Source: Lapidilactobacillus bayanensis (GTDB lineage Bacteria; Bacillota; Bacilli; Lactobacillales; Lactobacillaceae). From it: a DNA stretch of 64,000 nt. The first letter of the stretch is position 1; the number at the start of each line of letters is the position of its first letter. The notes under the pieces are model-generated. The model was not told the origin of the DNA. It searched no databases and worked only from the letters and a program-made list of their open reading frames with translations. Of the stretch, positions 34,761 to 44,568 are shown one piece after another. The DNA lies in the NCBI RefSeq assembly GCF_003946695.1, contig NZ_RHOX01000006.1:45314-109313 (forward strand). Reading direction: 5' to 3'. Made by a program: the position numbers and the translations under genes.

Positions 34761-37172
34761 ATGGCAGTTGCACAGGTTATTATTGATATTCCTGCTCAGC
34801 AAACAAATCGTCCCTTTGATTATGAAATTCCAGAGGATTTAGCAGCTCTTGTAGTTCCTGGCGTGCGTGTATTAGTGCCTTTTGGGCGTGCTGGTCACTT
34901 ACGACAGGGATTTATTTGGTGTGTCGTTGCAAATTCAGACTTTCAAGGTAAATTAAAACCAGTTGCGCGAGTTTTGGATTTAGATCCAGTTTTAAATTCG
35001 GAAATGTTGTCGTTAGCAGAATGGTTAGCTCAAGAGACGTTTTCTTTTCTGATTAGTTGTTTGCAGACGATGTTGCCTAGTGCGTTACGGGCGAATTATC
35101 AACGGCGATTTCAGTTGCGAACTGCTTTGGCCGCGGATGATCCTTTAAAGGCTTTATTAGACCGAGATGATGGTGGATTAATTCCGGATAATATTTCAAC
35201 AGAATTATTGGCGGAAATTAAGCGACTGGAACAAAATGATCAATTAACGATCGACTACCAGATTTCTCAAAAGACAAAGATTAAGCAAGAAAAAATCTTC
35301 AGTGGTCAATTAAGTAGCGCTAAATATCAAGAAATTCGGCAAACGACTCGCAGTAATGCTAAACAACAGTTACTGTTGTTGGATTTTTTAAGCAGTCAAC
35401 AGAGTTTTAGTGGCAACACAACGACTTGGTTAGCCAAAGTTACAGATTTGAAAATGTCAACTTTAAGTCAGGCTGTTAAGAAGGGCTGGCTTAAAGTTAC
35501 AACAGCTGAGGTTTATCGCCAGCCATTAACAGCTGTTCGGGCGACAGAACCCAAACGCCTAATGCCAGAGCAGCAAGATGCATTTAACGCCATCGTTGAT
35601 CAGATGGATCAAGGAAACGCCACAACATTTCTATTAGAAGGTGTGACGGGCAGCGGCAAAACTGAAGTTTATTTGGACGCAATGCAGCATGCGTTAACTG
35701 CTGGTAAAACTGCCTTGATGTTGGTACCAGAAATTTCATTAACGCCGCAAATGGTTGAGCGGGTTCAAGGTCGCTTTCCTGGGAAAGTTGCGGTTTTACA
35801 CAGTGGCTTGTCTGGTGGTGAACGCTACGATGAATGGCGCCGCATTGAACGAGGTGAAGCACAGGTTGTCGTTGGTGCGCGTTCAGCGGCTTTTGCGCCG
35901 TTAACAAATATCGGTATTATGATTCTGGACGAAGAACATGAGAGTAGTTACAAGCAAGAAGATATGCCGCGCTACCATGCTCGTGATGTGCTCTTAAAAC
36001 GTGCAGAAACATATCATTGCCCCGTTATTCTGGGCAGTGCGACACCATCATTAGAATCGCGTGCCCGGGCACAAAAAGGGCTTTATCAGCTTTTACGCCT
36101 CACCAAACGTCCCAACACAATTCAAATGCCGCAAGTGAATATTGTGGATATGCGCCAAGTTGAAAAAGTTGCCGGTAAGTCAGATCTTTCACTTCAATTG
36201 GTCGAGCAGTTACGTTTACGACTGCAGCGCCATGAGCAAAGTGTGTTGTTGTTGAATCGACGAGGCTATGCTAATTTTATTTTGTGTCGTGATTGTGGCA
36301 ATGTGATAAAATGTCCGAATTGTGATATTTCGTTAACGCTGCACCGTGATAGTCATTCATTGAAATGCCATTATTGTGGTCATCAAGAAGCCGTCCCTAC
36401 CGAATGTCCCCAATGTCACAGTCAGAACATTCGCAGTTACGGTAGTGGCACTCAAAAGGTTGAACGAGAAATTCAAGAATTATTGCCAACAGTCCGTATT
36501 TTACGGATGGATGTGGATACAACAGCACGTAAAGGCGGTCATGAACGAATCATTAAACAATTTGGTGCCCACCAAGCCGATATTTTGCTGGGAACACAAA
36601 TGGTAGCGAAGGGATTAGATTTCCCTGACGTTACTTTAGTTGGGGTAATCAACGCTGATACGTCGTTAAGTTTACCTGATTTCCGCGCTAGTGAGCGCAC
36701 CTTTCAGTTATTGACGCAAGTGAGTGGCCGTGCTGGTCGTGCCGATAAACAAGGTGAGGTTTTCATTCAAACCTATAATCCAGAGAATTATGCGGTTCAA
36801 TTAGCCGCAGCACAAAACTATGAAGCTTTTTACCAGAAGGAAATGGGAATTCGGCACCAAGGTGGCTATCCACCGTATTATTATACGATTCTGATCAGTG
36901 TTAATCATCGTCAAGAAGATCAAGCTGTCCAGAAGATTTATCAAATTCAAAACTGGTTACAGCCGCAACTTTCAGACGCCGCCATTGTCTTAGGACCGAC
37001 GGCACGAATGATCACCCGAATCAATAATCAGTACTATTATCAGTTAATTATTAAGTATAAATCCGAACCAAGATTGCTGAAAGCCTTGCAGACCCTTATA
37101 ATAAAGATGCAGAGTAAGACCAATCAAGGTTTTCAATTACGTGTTGACCGTGAACCACTGCAATTTATGTAG
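34761..37172 (+). CDS. priA: Primosomal helicase PriA
   Basis: An 803-residue 3'-5' DNA helicase that reloads the replisome at stalled forks. The N-terminal 3'-fork-binding domain starts with VIIDIPAQQTNRPFDYEIP. Walker A GVTGSGKTEVYL is near residue 294, the DEEH box near residue 393, and eight zinc-ligand cysteines lie at about 509-550 (CRDCG, CPNC, CHYCG, CPQC). The helicase C-terminal motifs include GTQMVAKGLDFP and SGRAGRADKQGEV. GGAGGG precedes the ATG. No def gene lies between priA and fmt, unlike Bacillus. Confidence 0.95.
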   Translation: MAVAQVIIDIPAQQTNRPFDYEIPEDLAALVVPGVRVLVPFGRAGHLRQGFIWCVVANSDFQGKLKPVARVLDLDPVLNSEMLSLAEWLAQETFSFLISCLQTMLPSALRANYQRRFQLRTALAADDPLKALLDRDDGGLIPDNISTELLAEIKRLEQNDQLTIDYQISQKTKIKQEKIFSGQLSSAKYQEIRQTTRSNAKQQLLLLDFLSSQQSFSGNTTTWLAKVTDLKMSTLSQAVKKGWLKVTTAEVYRQPLTAVRATEPKRLMPEQQDAFNAIVDQMDQGNATTFLLEGVTGSGKTEVYLDAMQHALTAGKTALMLVPEISLTPQMVERVQGRFPGKVAVLHSGLSGGERYDEWRRIERGEAQVVVGARSAAFAPLTNIGIMILDEEHESSYKQEDMPRYHARDVLLKRAETYHCPVILGSATPSLESRARAQKGLYQLLRLTKRPNTIQMPQVNIVDMRQVEKVAGKSDLSLQLVEQLRLRLQRHEQSVLLLNRRGYANFILCRDCGNVIKCPNCDISLTLHRDSHSLKCHYCGHQEAVPTECPQCHSQNIRSYGSGTQKVEREIQELLPTVRILRMDVDTTARKGGHERIIKQFGAHQADILLGTQMVAKGLDFPDVTLVGVINADTSLSLPDFRASERTFQLLTQVSGRAGRADKQGEVFIQTYNPENYAVQLAAAQNYEAFYQKEMGIRHQGGYPPYYYTILISVNHRQEDQAVQKIYQIQNWLQPQLSDAAIVLGPTARMITRINNQYYYQLIIKYKSEPRLLKALQTLIIKMQSKTNQGFQLRVDREPLQFM

Positions 37173-37256
37173 GTTTAGTCAACCATATTTTTATTAGTAG
37201 CGAGGCAGCAATGAAAGACTGCACGAGTTTAACCACGAAGGATTAAGGAGTTCAGC

Positions 37257-38213
37257 ATGACATCAATTATTTTTATGGGTACACCGGACTTTTCTGTGCC
37301 AATTTTAGAAGCATTAGCAAATAGTTCGGATTATGAAATTCTGGCGGTGGTGACACAGCCAGACAAGCCGATCGGCCGCAAAAAGATCTTGACACCATCA
37401 CCAGTTAAAGTTGTTGCAGAACAGTTAAATTTACCAGTTTATCAGCCGACGAAATTAACAAAGAGTGATGAGTTACAAACATTAATTGACTTGGCACCAG
37501 ATTTAATTGTGACGGCAGCTTATGGTCAATTCTTACCGAAGAAATTATTAGCCGCCGCTAAAATTATGCCAGTTAATGTGCACGGATCATTGTTACCACA
37601 ATATCGAGGTGGTGCACCAATTCAGCGCGCTATTATGAACGGTGACACTGAAACTGGGGTTACAATCATGGAAATGATTGCAAAAATGGATGCCGGTGAT
37701 ATGTTTAGCCAAGTCAAAGTGCCAATTTTACCGGAAGACACGAATGCTGATGTCTTTGCTAAATTAAGCATCGCTGGACGGGACTTATTATTAGAAACAT
37801 TACCTAAGATTATTAATCAGACCATGATCAAGGTGCCTCAAGACGAAGAAAAAGTCACAATTGCGCCTAATATTGCACCGGCAGAAGAACAACTGGATTT
37901 GCATTTAACCGCGCAACAATTAACGAATAAAGTTCGCGCCTTAAATCCTGATCCAGTGGCGTATTTAAATTTGAATGGTGAGCGGACGAAGATTTGGACC
38001 AGTTATGCTGCAGACTTATCCACCAGTCTTGATCCGGGCAGTGTTGTTAAAGCCGACAAGAAGAACTTGTGGTTAGCTGCAGGTTCAGGTTCAGTCTGGG
38101 CGATTAGTGAATTACAGTCCGCTGGTAAGAAAAAAATGCCAATTAGCGCTTATATGAATGGAACTGGCCGCGATTTATCAGCCGGTCAAATGGTGGTTAC
38201 AGATGCAGAATAA
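37257..38213 (+). CDS. fmt: Methionyl-tRNA formyltransferase
   Basis: A 318-residue enzyme that formylates the initiator Met-tRNA using 10-formyl-THF. The Rossmann N-terminal domain has IIFMGTPDFSVPILEAL at the start and the catalytic block VNVHGSLLPQYRGGAPIQ at about residues 107-124; the Asp of DAGDMF follows. The C-terminal OB-like domain covers about residues 205-318. AAGGAG precedes the ATG. It overlaps rsmB by 11 bp. Folate supply links it to folD and the cyclo-ligase elsewhere in the window. Confidence 0.95.
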   Translation: MTSIIFMGTPDFSVPILEALANSSDYEILAVVTQPDKPIGRKKILTPSPVKVVAEQLNLPVYQPTKLTKSDELQTLIDLAPDLIVTAAYGQFLPKKLLAAAKIMPVNVHGSLLPQYRGGAPIQRAIMNGDTETGVTIMEMIAKMDAGDMFSQVKVPILPEDTNADVFAKLSIAGRDLLLETLPKIINQTMIKVPQDEEKVTIAPNIAPAEEQLDLHLTAQQLTNKVRALNPDPVAYLNLNGERTKIWTSYAADLSTSLDPGSVVKADKKNLWLAAGSGSVWAISELQSAGKKKMPISAYMNGTGRDLSAGQMVVTDAE

Positions 38214-39546
38214 AACACCGCGTTACCTCGCTGTCACACTGCTAGAAAGTATTGAGCAGCAACATCGCTACGCAAATTTAAGTTTAAATCATTTATTGCA
38301 GCATGAAAAACTGTCTGATCTTGACAAACATTTAGTAACTCGCTTAGTTTATGGCACGATTCAATGGCAATTACGTTTAGATTATAACTGGCGGGCTTTT
38401 GTGAAAACACCTGATAATTTACCAATTTGGGTGCAAATGTTATTACGAATGTCCTTATACCAAATGTTCTTCTTAGACAAAGTTCCCGCACATGCGATCT
38501 TAAATGAGGCCAATGAAATTGCCAAGACGCGAGATCATGAGCGTTACGTTAAATTGGTGAATGCGGTTTTGCGCCATGTTCAACGAGCTGGTGAGCAAGA
38601 TTATGACAAGATTGAGGATGATGTCACTCGCTTAAGCATTGTTGATAGCGTCCCTTTATGGTTAACTCAACGATTAGTAGACCAGTATGGTTATGAGCGT
38701 TGTGTCCAAATGTTAGCAGTAGTTAACCAACCACCACGTGCCTCTGCACGAGTTAACACTTTGCAGACAACTCGTGATGAAATGGTGACTGAACTAGCTG
38801 CTTCTTTCACCGACATTCAGCCAAGTGCAGTTAGTCCTGTCGGTATTACGGCGGATGGCGGTAGTTTTGCCCAAACAGCTGCTTTTAAGAATGGTGATAT
38901 TACCGTCCAAGATGAAAGCTCGATGTTAGTGGCACCAAGTTTGCAAGTTGAACCTCAACAAAAAGTACTTGATGCTTGTTCTGCACCTGGCGGCAAAACC
39001 ACACATATTGCAACTTATCTTGACCCAGCTCAAGGCGGTGCAATCACGGCATTAGATATTCATCAGCGAAAACTAAAATTGGTGGAAGAAAATGCTGAAC
39101 GCATGGGCGTGGCCGATCGACTGACAACTTTGGAATTAGATGCCCGTAAAGTTGGTAAAGTTTTTGCAAACGAAACTTTTGATCGTATTTTGGTTGATGC
39201 ACCGTGCTCTGGCTTGGGATTAATGCGGCGTAAGCCAGAAATCCGTTACGCTAAACAAGCGCAAGATATTGCACGCTTACCAGAAATTCAAGGTGCGATT
39301 TTGGCAGCATCAGCGTCAAAATTAAAGGTTGGCGGCTTGATGGTTTACAGTACTTGTACAATTCTTGCTGCTGAAAACCAGGATGTGGTGCAAAAATTCT
39401 TGCAAACTCATTCAAATTTTGCCTTAATTAAGGTTAAAGCTGCTCAAGATATTAACTGGGCTGGCGATCAAGAAATGTTTCAGCTATTATTAGACGACTA
39501 TCAAACAGATGGTTTTTTCATAGCTTGTTTAAAACGAATACACTGA
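38203..39546 (+). CDS. rsmB: 16S rRNA (cytosine-967-C5)-methyltransferase RsmB
   Basis: A 447-residue protein with an N-terminal NusB-like RNA-binding domain (about residues 1-130) and a SAM-dependent m5C methyltransferase domain. The SAM motif is DACSAPGGKTTHIA, and the two catalytic cysteines lie in DAPCSGLG and STCTI. I chose ATG 38203 (MQNKTPRYLAV), within the end of fmt, with GGTGG upstream; the frame extension to 38158 has no family match. The rlmN gene that follows in Bacillus is missing; prpC comes next. Confidence 0.93.
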   Translation: MQNKTPRYLAVTLLESIEQQHRYANLSLNHLLQHEKLSDLDKHLVTRLVYGTIQWQLRLDYNWRAFVKTPDNLPIWVQMLLRMSLYQMFFLDKVPAHAILNEANEIAKTRDHERYVKLVNAVLRHVQRAGEQDYDKIEDDVTRLSIVDSVPLWLTQRLVDQYGYERCVQMLAVVNQPPRASARVNTLQTTRDEMVTELAASFTDIQPSAVSPVGITADGGSFAQTAAFKNGDITVQDESSMLVAPSLQVEPQQKVLDACSAPGGKTTHIATYLDPAQGGAITALDIHQRKLKLVEENAERMGVADRLTTLELDARKVGKVFANETFDRILVDAPCSGLGLMRRKPEIRYAKQAQDIARLPEIQGAILAASASKLKVGGLMVYSTCTILAAENQDVVQKFLQTHSNFALIKVKAAQDINWAGDQEMFQLLLDDYQTDGFFIACLKRIH

Positions 39547-39559
39547 GTTGGTGAATAAT

Positions 39560-40318
39560 ATGAAGATTGCGTACTTAACAGATATTGGTAAACGACGAGA
39601 GAATAATCAGGATTACGTTTCAGTTTTCAAAAACAAGGCCGGCGTTCTTTTCGGCATTGTGGCTGACGGGATGGGCGGTCATTTAGGCGGCGATGTCGCT
39701 TCAGAAATGGCAGTTTCGCAAATTGGCCATGATTTTTTGGAGACTGGTTTTGCGAAGATTCATGATTTACGCGATTGGTTGTTAGACGAACTAACCAATG
39801 AAAATTCGCGGTTAATTAATGTTTCTAGCAAATTCTCTGATTTGACCGGCATGGGGACAACCTTCGTTGCAATAATGGTTGTGGACAATCATTATTTGGT
39901 AACGAATATTGGTGATAGTCGAGGTTACTTGTTACGTGATGGCAAGTTGAAGCAGATTACTGAGGACCATTCGTTAGTCAATGAGTTAGTCAAATATGGC
40001 AAAATTAGTCCAGAACAGGCTAAAAATCACCCACAAAAGAATGTTATCACGCGAACTTTAGGTATTTCTAAAGATGTTCAACCAGATTCAACCCACGGTA
40101 CTTGGCATCAAGACGATCTGTTCTTACTTTGTACAGATGGTCTGACCAATATGGTACCCGATGAAGATATTGAAAAGATTTTAACTACGGAAGATATTTC
40201 GCTCGATGAAAAAGCACAACGTTTAATTGTGCAGGCAAATGTTAATGGCGGATTGGATAATATCAGTGTCTTGCTCGTGCAACCGGCAGCAACTGATGTG
40301 GAGGTAAGTCATCAATGA
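39560..40318 (+). CDS. prpC: PP2C-type Ser/Thr protein phosphatase
   Basis: A 252-residue soluble, metal-dependent phosphatase that reverses phosphorylation by PrkC. The metal-binding motifs are in place: RRENNQDY near residue 12, ADGMGGHLGGDVAS near 36, GDSRGYLL, the TDGLTN Asp, and GGLDNISVLLV near the end. ATG 39560 has GGTGA upstream; a TTG at 39548 is a less likely alternative. The stop overlaps the first ATG of prkC, so kinase and phosphatase are made in step. Confidence 0.94.
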   Translation: MKIAYLTDIGKRRENNQDYVSVFKNKAGVLFGIVADGMGGHLGGDVASEMAVSQIGHDFLETGFAKIHDLRDWLLDELTNENSRLINVSSKFSDLTGMGTTFVAIMVVDNHYLVTNIGDSRGYLLRDGKLKQITEDHSLVNELVKYGKISPEQAKNHPQKNVITRTLGISKDVQPDSTHGTWHQDDLFLLCTDGLTNMVPDEDIEKILTTEDISLDEKAQRLIVQANVNGGLDNISVLLVQPAATDVEVSHQ

Positions 40319-42528
40319 TGGATCGCGGCTATCTAGTTTCTGGTCGCTACGAAATCCTCGACACGCTCGGTGAAGGTGGTATGGCTAATGTTTACTTAGC
40401 CGAAGATACAATCTTGCATCGGCGTGTAGCAGTTAAAGTTTTACGATTGGATTTACAACATGACCAGGCAACTATTCGAAGATTTCAGCGCGAAGCCAAG
40501 GCAACATGTGAACTATCTCATCCAAATATTGTGAGTGTTTATGATGTGGGGGAAGATAATGGTGTTCAATATATCGTCATGGAATATATTGACGGCAGTA
40601 ATCTGAAATCTTATATCGAACAACACTATCCGTTTCCACTGACCAAGGTTGTGGCAATCATGACGCAAATCTTGTCGGCCGTACAATTGGCACATAGTAA
40701 AGGGATTATTCACCGTGATCTAAAACCGCAGAATATTTTAATGACTAAAGACGGTCAAGCTAAAATCGCCGACTTCGGAATCGCAGTGGCGCTTAGTGAT
40801 AAGTCAGTGACACAGACGAATTCGTTACTAGGTTCTGTCCACTATATTTCACCTGAACAAGCACGTGGTAGTTTGCCAACACCCCAATCTGATATTTATG
40901 CTTTGGGGATTATTTTGTTTGAATTATTAACTGGAAAAGTTCCTTTTGCTGGCGACTCGGCAGTTTCAATCGCCTTGAAACATTTCCATGAGGATATGCC
41001 CTCAGTGCGTGCCACCGATGCTGAAATTCCTCAGGCCATGGAAAATGTTGTTTTAAAAGCAACGGCCAAAGATCCAAAGCAACGTTATCAATCCGCCGCA
41101 GTTATGGCCGCAGATTTGCGAACATCGTTAAATGCCGATCGGGCAGATGAAACCAAATTTATGAGTACGGTCAATCCGGACATTCTGGGTGCAACTAGAA
41201 TAATGCCAGAAACGTTTGCCAAGACCAATCAACGTAAGGAATCGGTTGTCAAAGCGGAAACAAAAGAACCGCAGAAGCCAACACCCGAACCAGTTTTACA
41301 GCCGGCGAAAACACCGAAACGAGCACGTCAGCGGCGGTGGCCTTTGATTGCTGGTGTGGCGGCAATCCTTTTATTATTGGTTGGTTTTTTCATTGCTTTG
41401 ATGGTGACGAATCGCGATGTCAACGTGCCTAATATGGCAGGAATGACCCAGAGTGAGGCCGAAGATGCTTTGGTTAAGAATGATTTACAGCTCGGCAAGA
41501 TTGCATACGAAACAAACGCTAAAGTTAATAAAGGCTTGGTCGTTCGTAGTTTGCCAGCAGAAAAAAGTTCGATCAAAAACGGAACGAAGGTTGACTTAGT
41601 ATTAAGTCGTGGGGCCAAAACTTATCGAGTTGTTAATTATCATGATCAAAGTTATGAGACCGTGGCGGCAGCGCTGGCTAAACAAGGATTTATTGTTAAA
41701 CGTCAGGAGAAATCATCGCGGACAATTGATGAGGGTCATATTATTAAACAAAGCATCAAGGCCAATAAACGGGTTGTGCCCAAAGATACCGAAATTACGT
41801 TGACAGTTAGTAGCGGTCTGCCTAAAGTTCGAGTTGGTGATTATACAGGTGATCTTTACAACACCGCCTATGCTAAATTAACCGCTAAAGGTTTTAGTGT
41901 TCAACGAAAAGACGCAAGTTCTGACTCAGTTGCTAGTGGCACCGTGATGACTCAAGATTTAGATGCCGACGAAAAAGCTGTTCCTTCAGAAACAACAGTG
42001 ACCTTAACGGTTAGTACGGGTAAAGCAGATGTTACCTTAGTCGACTTGGTTAAGAAGTATACTGAAGATAGCGCCAAGGATTACGCGCAGTCTAACAATT
42101 TAATACTGTCTATTGAGAAAGATTATTCTGATGATGTTGACAAGGGCCTAGTCATGAAGCAAAGCCCGGCTGCTGGAAGTAAGGTTCAACCTGAGTCAAC
42201 TTTGACGGTCACCATTTCTCAAGGAAAAGATCCGAATAAAGTGACTAGTTTTTCAAAAGAGATTACGATTCCTTATCAGGCAAGTGCAGATACGTCCAGT
42301 AGCAGTAATACGGGTTCGAATTCTTCGAGTTCATCCACAGCAGCCAATAAGATTGAGGTCTATATTGGCGATGCCGAAAACAATATTGGTAGTGTTTACA
42401 AGACAATGTCGATTACTCACGATACTAAAATCACAGTGAATTTCAAAGTGAAGACTGATCAAACCGCCAAAATTAAAATTACCCGCGATGGTGAAGAAAT
42501 TCTTAATGAAGATATGACAGCAGACTAA
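40315..42528 (+). CDS. prkC: Ser/Thr protein kinase with PASTA domains
   Basis: A 737-residue membrane kinase that senses peptidoglycan fragments or lipid II and controls cell-wall growth. The kinase domain (about residues 10-275) has the glycine loop GEGGMANVYLAED, the Lys in VAVKVL, HRDLKPQNIL and DFGIA. A basic/proline linker leads to one membrane helix at about residues 342-364. Outside are four PASTA repeats, beginning near VPNMAGMTQSEAEDAL, and a Ser/Asn-rich linker to a C-terminal beta domain. Two ATGs (40315, 40318) overlap the prpC stop. GGAGG lies upstream. Confidence 0.94.
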   Translation: MMDRGYLVSGRYEILDTLGEGGMANVYLAEDTILHRRVAVKVLRLDLQHDQATIRRFQREAKATCELSHPNIVSVYDVGEDNGVQYIVMEYIDGSNLKSYIEQHYPFPLTKVVAIMTQILSAVQLAHSKGIIHRDLKPQNILMTKDGQAKIADFGIAVALSDKSVTQTNSLLGSVHYISPEQARGSLPTPQSDIYALGIILFELLTGKVPFAGDSAVSIALKHFHEDMPSVRATDAEIPQAMENVVLKATAKDPKQRYQSAAVMAADLRTSLNADRADETKFMSTVNPDILGATRIMPETFAKTNQRKESVVKAETKEPQKPTPEPVLQPAKTPKRARQRRWPLIAGVAAILLLLVGFFIALMVTNRDVNVPNMAGMTQSEAEDALVKNDLQLGKIAYETNAKVNKGLVVRSLPAEKSSIKNGTKVDLVLSRGAKTYRVVNYHDQSYETVAAALAKQGFIVKRQEKSSRTIDEGHIIKQSIKANKRVVPKDTEITLTVSSGLPKVRVGDYTGDLYNTAYAKLTAKGFSVQRKDASSDSVASGTVMTQDLDADEKAVPSETTVTLTVSTGKADVTLVDLVKKYTEDSAKDYAQSNNLILSIEKDYSDDVDKGLVMKQSPAAGSKVQPESTLTVTISQGKDPNKVTSFSKEITIPYQASADTSSSSNTGSNSSSSSTAANKIEVYIGDAENNIGSVYKTMSITHDTKITVNFKVKTDQTAKIKITRDGEEILNEDMTAD

Positions 42529-42536
42529 GGTGAAAA

Positions 42537-43409
42537 ATGCAAACAGGTAAAATTATTAAATCAATTAGTGGCTTTTATGATGTGTTGACTGGGGAAGGAA
42601 CCATTGAACGAACGCGAGCTCGGGGAAACTTTCGTCAGCAAAAAATTAAGCCTGTTGTCGGGGATCATGTCGAATTTGAAGCCGGTTATATATTGGCGGT
42701 TCAACCGCGGCGCAATGTATTAGTGCGTCCACCAATGGCTAACTTGGATTTAGCAATTGTGGTCATGAGCGCGGTCGAACCGGATTTTTCGACGAACTTA
42801 TTGGATCGTTACCTAGTTTATCTGGCTGCCAATAAAATGGACGCCTTGATTTATGTAAGCAAGACTGACTTGTTATCAGAATCTCAGTTAACAAAGTTGA
42901 CGCCAATTTTTGACGCGTACCTTAAAATCGGCTATCAAGTTTATACTCACCAAACGTCAGATTTTGCTGATATTGAGGCAGCGGCAGCAGGCAAGACATT
43001 AATGGTGATGGGTCAGTCTGGCGCAGGTAAGTCAACCTTACTCAATCATTTGTTACCTGAGCTAAAATTAACGACGGCCGAGATTTCGCAAAGTTTGAAT
43101 CGTGGACGTCATACGACGCGAACCGTCACGTTGTATCCACTTGGTGTAGGTGGCGCGATTGCTGATACGCCAGGTTTTTCGTCATTAGATTTGAGTCAGT
43201 TAGATGTTGGTGAGTTAGGGCAATATTTCGTGGAGTTCCCAGAAATTGCGGATGGTTGTCGTTTTAGAGGCTGTCAGCATTTACGGGAACCTGATTGTGT
43301 CGTTAAAGCTGCAGTCGAAAAAGGAACAATTGCTAATTTTCGTTACGCCGACTATTTACAGATTCATGATGAATTAAGTCATTTACGACCGGTGTATCGC
43401 AAATCATAA
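42537..43409 (+). CDS. rsgA: Ribosome small subunit GTPase RsgA
   Basis: A 290-residue circularly permuted GTPase that checks late 30S assembly and releases factors such as RbfA. An N-terminal OB fold covers residues 1-65. The GTPase motifs appear in the permuted order: G4 near YVSKTDL, the P-loop GQSGAGKST near residue 159, and the switch region DTPGFSSLDL. A zinc motif, CRFRGCQHLREPDC, closes the protein. AAGGTG precedes the ATG. In Bacillus rpe follows; here thiN follows directly. Confidence 0.94.
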   Translation: MQTGKIIKSISGFYDVLTGEGTIERTRARGNFRQQKIKPVVGDHVEFEAGYILAVQPRRNVLVRPPMANLDLAIVVMSAVEPDFSTNLLDRYLVYLAANKMDALIYVSKTDLLSESQLTKLTPIFDAYLKIGYQVYTHQTSDFADIEAAAAGKTLMVMGQSGAGKSTLLNHLLPELKLTTAEISQSLNRGRHTTRTVTLYPLGVGGAIADTPGFSSLDLSQLDVGELGQYFVEFPEIADGCRFRGCQHLREPDCVVKAAVEKGTIANFRYADYLQIHDELSHLRPVYRKS

Positions 43410-43439
43410 ATTCAATTTTTTAAGTAATGAGGGACGATT

Positions 43440-44096
43440 TTGAGCGAAAAAGTTGTAAATATTATGTTGGGCGGACCAACTGCATTGATTCCCATAGATG
43501 AGATCAAACGGCGTCGGGGTGAAACTTGGCTCGGTGTTGACCACGGGATCATTTATTTATTAAATCAACAAATTAAGCCAGTAATTGCGGTGGGCGATTA
43601 TGATTCGTTAGCAGTAGTAGAGCGGCAACAAATTGAAACACAAGTTGCAGATATTCGCTATGCAAAGGCTGAAAAAGATTTCACCGATTCACAAATGAGC
43701 GTTATCACCGCGTTTGTTGATCTAAAAGCAACACAGGTCAATATCTTTGGGGCAACTGGTGGCCGTATTGATCATTCGCTGGTTAATTTATTTATGATGA
43801 CTGATCCACGTTTTCAAGCGTGGTTGCAGCAAGTGACGATTATTGACGAGTTTAATCAAGTCACCTTTTATCCGTCTGGGAATTATCAACTGCCTTATCA
43901 GGCGGGTTATCAATATTTAGCTTTTGCCAATTTAACGCCGGTTAAGAACTTGACGTTGCGGCAGGTTAGGTATGAATTAACTGACTTTTCAGCAGATAAT
44001 CCAGTTTCTTGGTCCAGTAATGAATTTATCAGGGACAAGCCGGCATGTTTTAATTTCACCGCTGGAATTGTTGCTGTGATTTTAAGTCACGATTGA
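43440..44096 (+). CDS. thiN: Thiamine pyrophosphokinase
   Basis: A 218-residue enzyme that transfers pyrophosphate from ATP to thiamine. The family blocks are GVDHGIIYLLNQQIKPVIAV-like, the metal-binding GDYDSL near residue 58, KDFTDSQMSV near 80, and FGATGGRIDHSLVNLF near 100. The start is TTG 43440 with GAGGG upstream. The usual rpe gene between rsgA and thiN is absent. A terminator follows the gene. Confidence 0.92.
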   Translation: MSEKVVNIMLGGPTALIPIDEIKRRRGETWLGVDHGIIYLLNQQIKPVIAVGDYDSLAVVERQQIETQVADIRYAKAEKDFTDSQMSVITAFVDLKATQVNIFGATGGRIDHSLVNLFMMTDPRFQAWLQQVTIIDEFNQVTFYPSGNYQLPYQAGYQYLAFANLTPVKNLTLRQVRYELTDFSADNPVSWSSNEFIRDKPACFNFTAGIVAVILSHD

Positions 44097-44103
44097 TTAA
44101 AAA

Positions 44104-44141
44104 GAAAGGGAAATTGGGATCAAAATCTCAGTTCCTTTTGT
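44104..44141 (+). terminator. Terminator after thiN
   Basis: AAAGGGAA-ATTGGGAT pairs loosely with ATCTCAGTTCCTTT, followed by T-rich sequence. Confidence 0.65.
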
Positions 44142-44186
44142 CCGGACTTGTCATAAAACGCTACTCAGCTTCTTGCCACGACTATC

Positions 44187-44223
44187 AAAAAAAACCACTG
44201 ACATTATTGTCAGTGGTTTTTTT
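44187..44223. terminator. Bidirectional terminator after rpmB
   Basis: AAAAACCACTGAC pairs with GTCAGTGGTTTTT around ATTATT; A-run and T-run on either side. It ends the minus-strand rpmB. Confidence 0.93.
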
Positions 44224-44245
44224 GTTCAAAGTTGTTCTATTTTTA

Positions 44246-44431
44246 TTAGACGCGAGTAACTTTACCTGATTTAAGAGCGCGAGCTGAAACCCAAACGCGC
44301 TTAGGCTTGCCGTCAACTAAAATACGAACCTTTTGAAGGTTTGGCTTCCAAGTACGGCGTGATGAATTAAGCGCGTGTGAACGCTTATTGCCAAAACTTG
44401 TATGACGTCCTGTGATAATATCTTTAGCCAT
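44246..44431 (-). CDS. rpmB: Ribosomal protein bL28
   Basis: A 61-residue large-subunit protein with the typical start [20 protein letters not shown] and the block [13 protein letters not shown]. The ATG at 44431 is preceded by AAAGGAGG; seven further residues of the frame lie over that site. It is transcribed alone on the minus strand, divergent from yloU with a family-2 array between them, the same divergent arrangement as in Bacillus. Confidence 0.95.
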   Translation of the reverse strand: MAKDIITGRHTSFGNKRSHALNSSRRTWKPNLQKVRILVDGKPKRVWVSARALKSGKVTRV

Positions 44432-44568
44432 GTGTGAACCTCCTTTGGTCATGTTTTCTAAAAAAACTCACTGACTTAATTTATCATAGATAGCAAGGTT
44501 TTACAAGTAAAACTTAGTGACCGGCGATTTGTTTGTCGTTCGTCAGCGATAATGTCTTGTTGTTCGTT

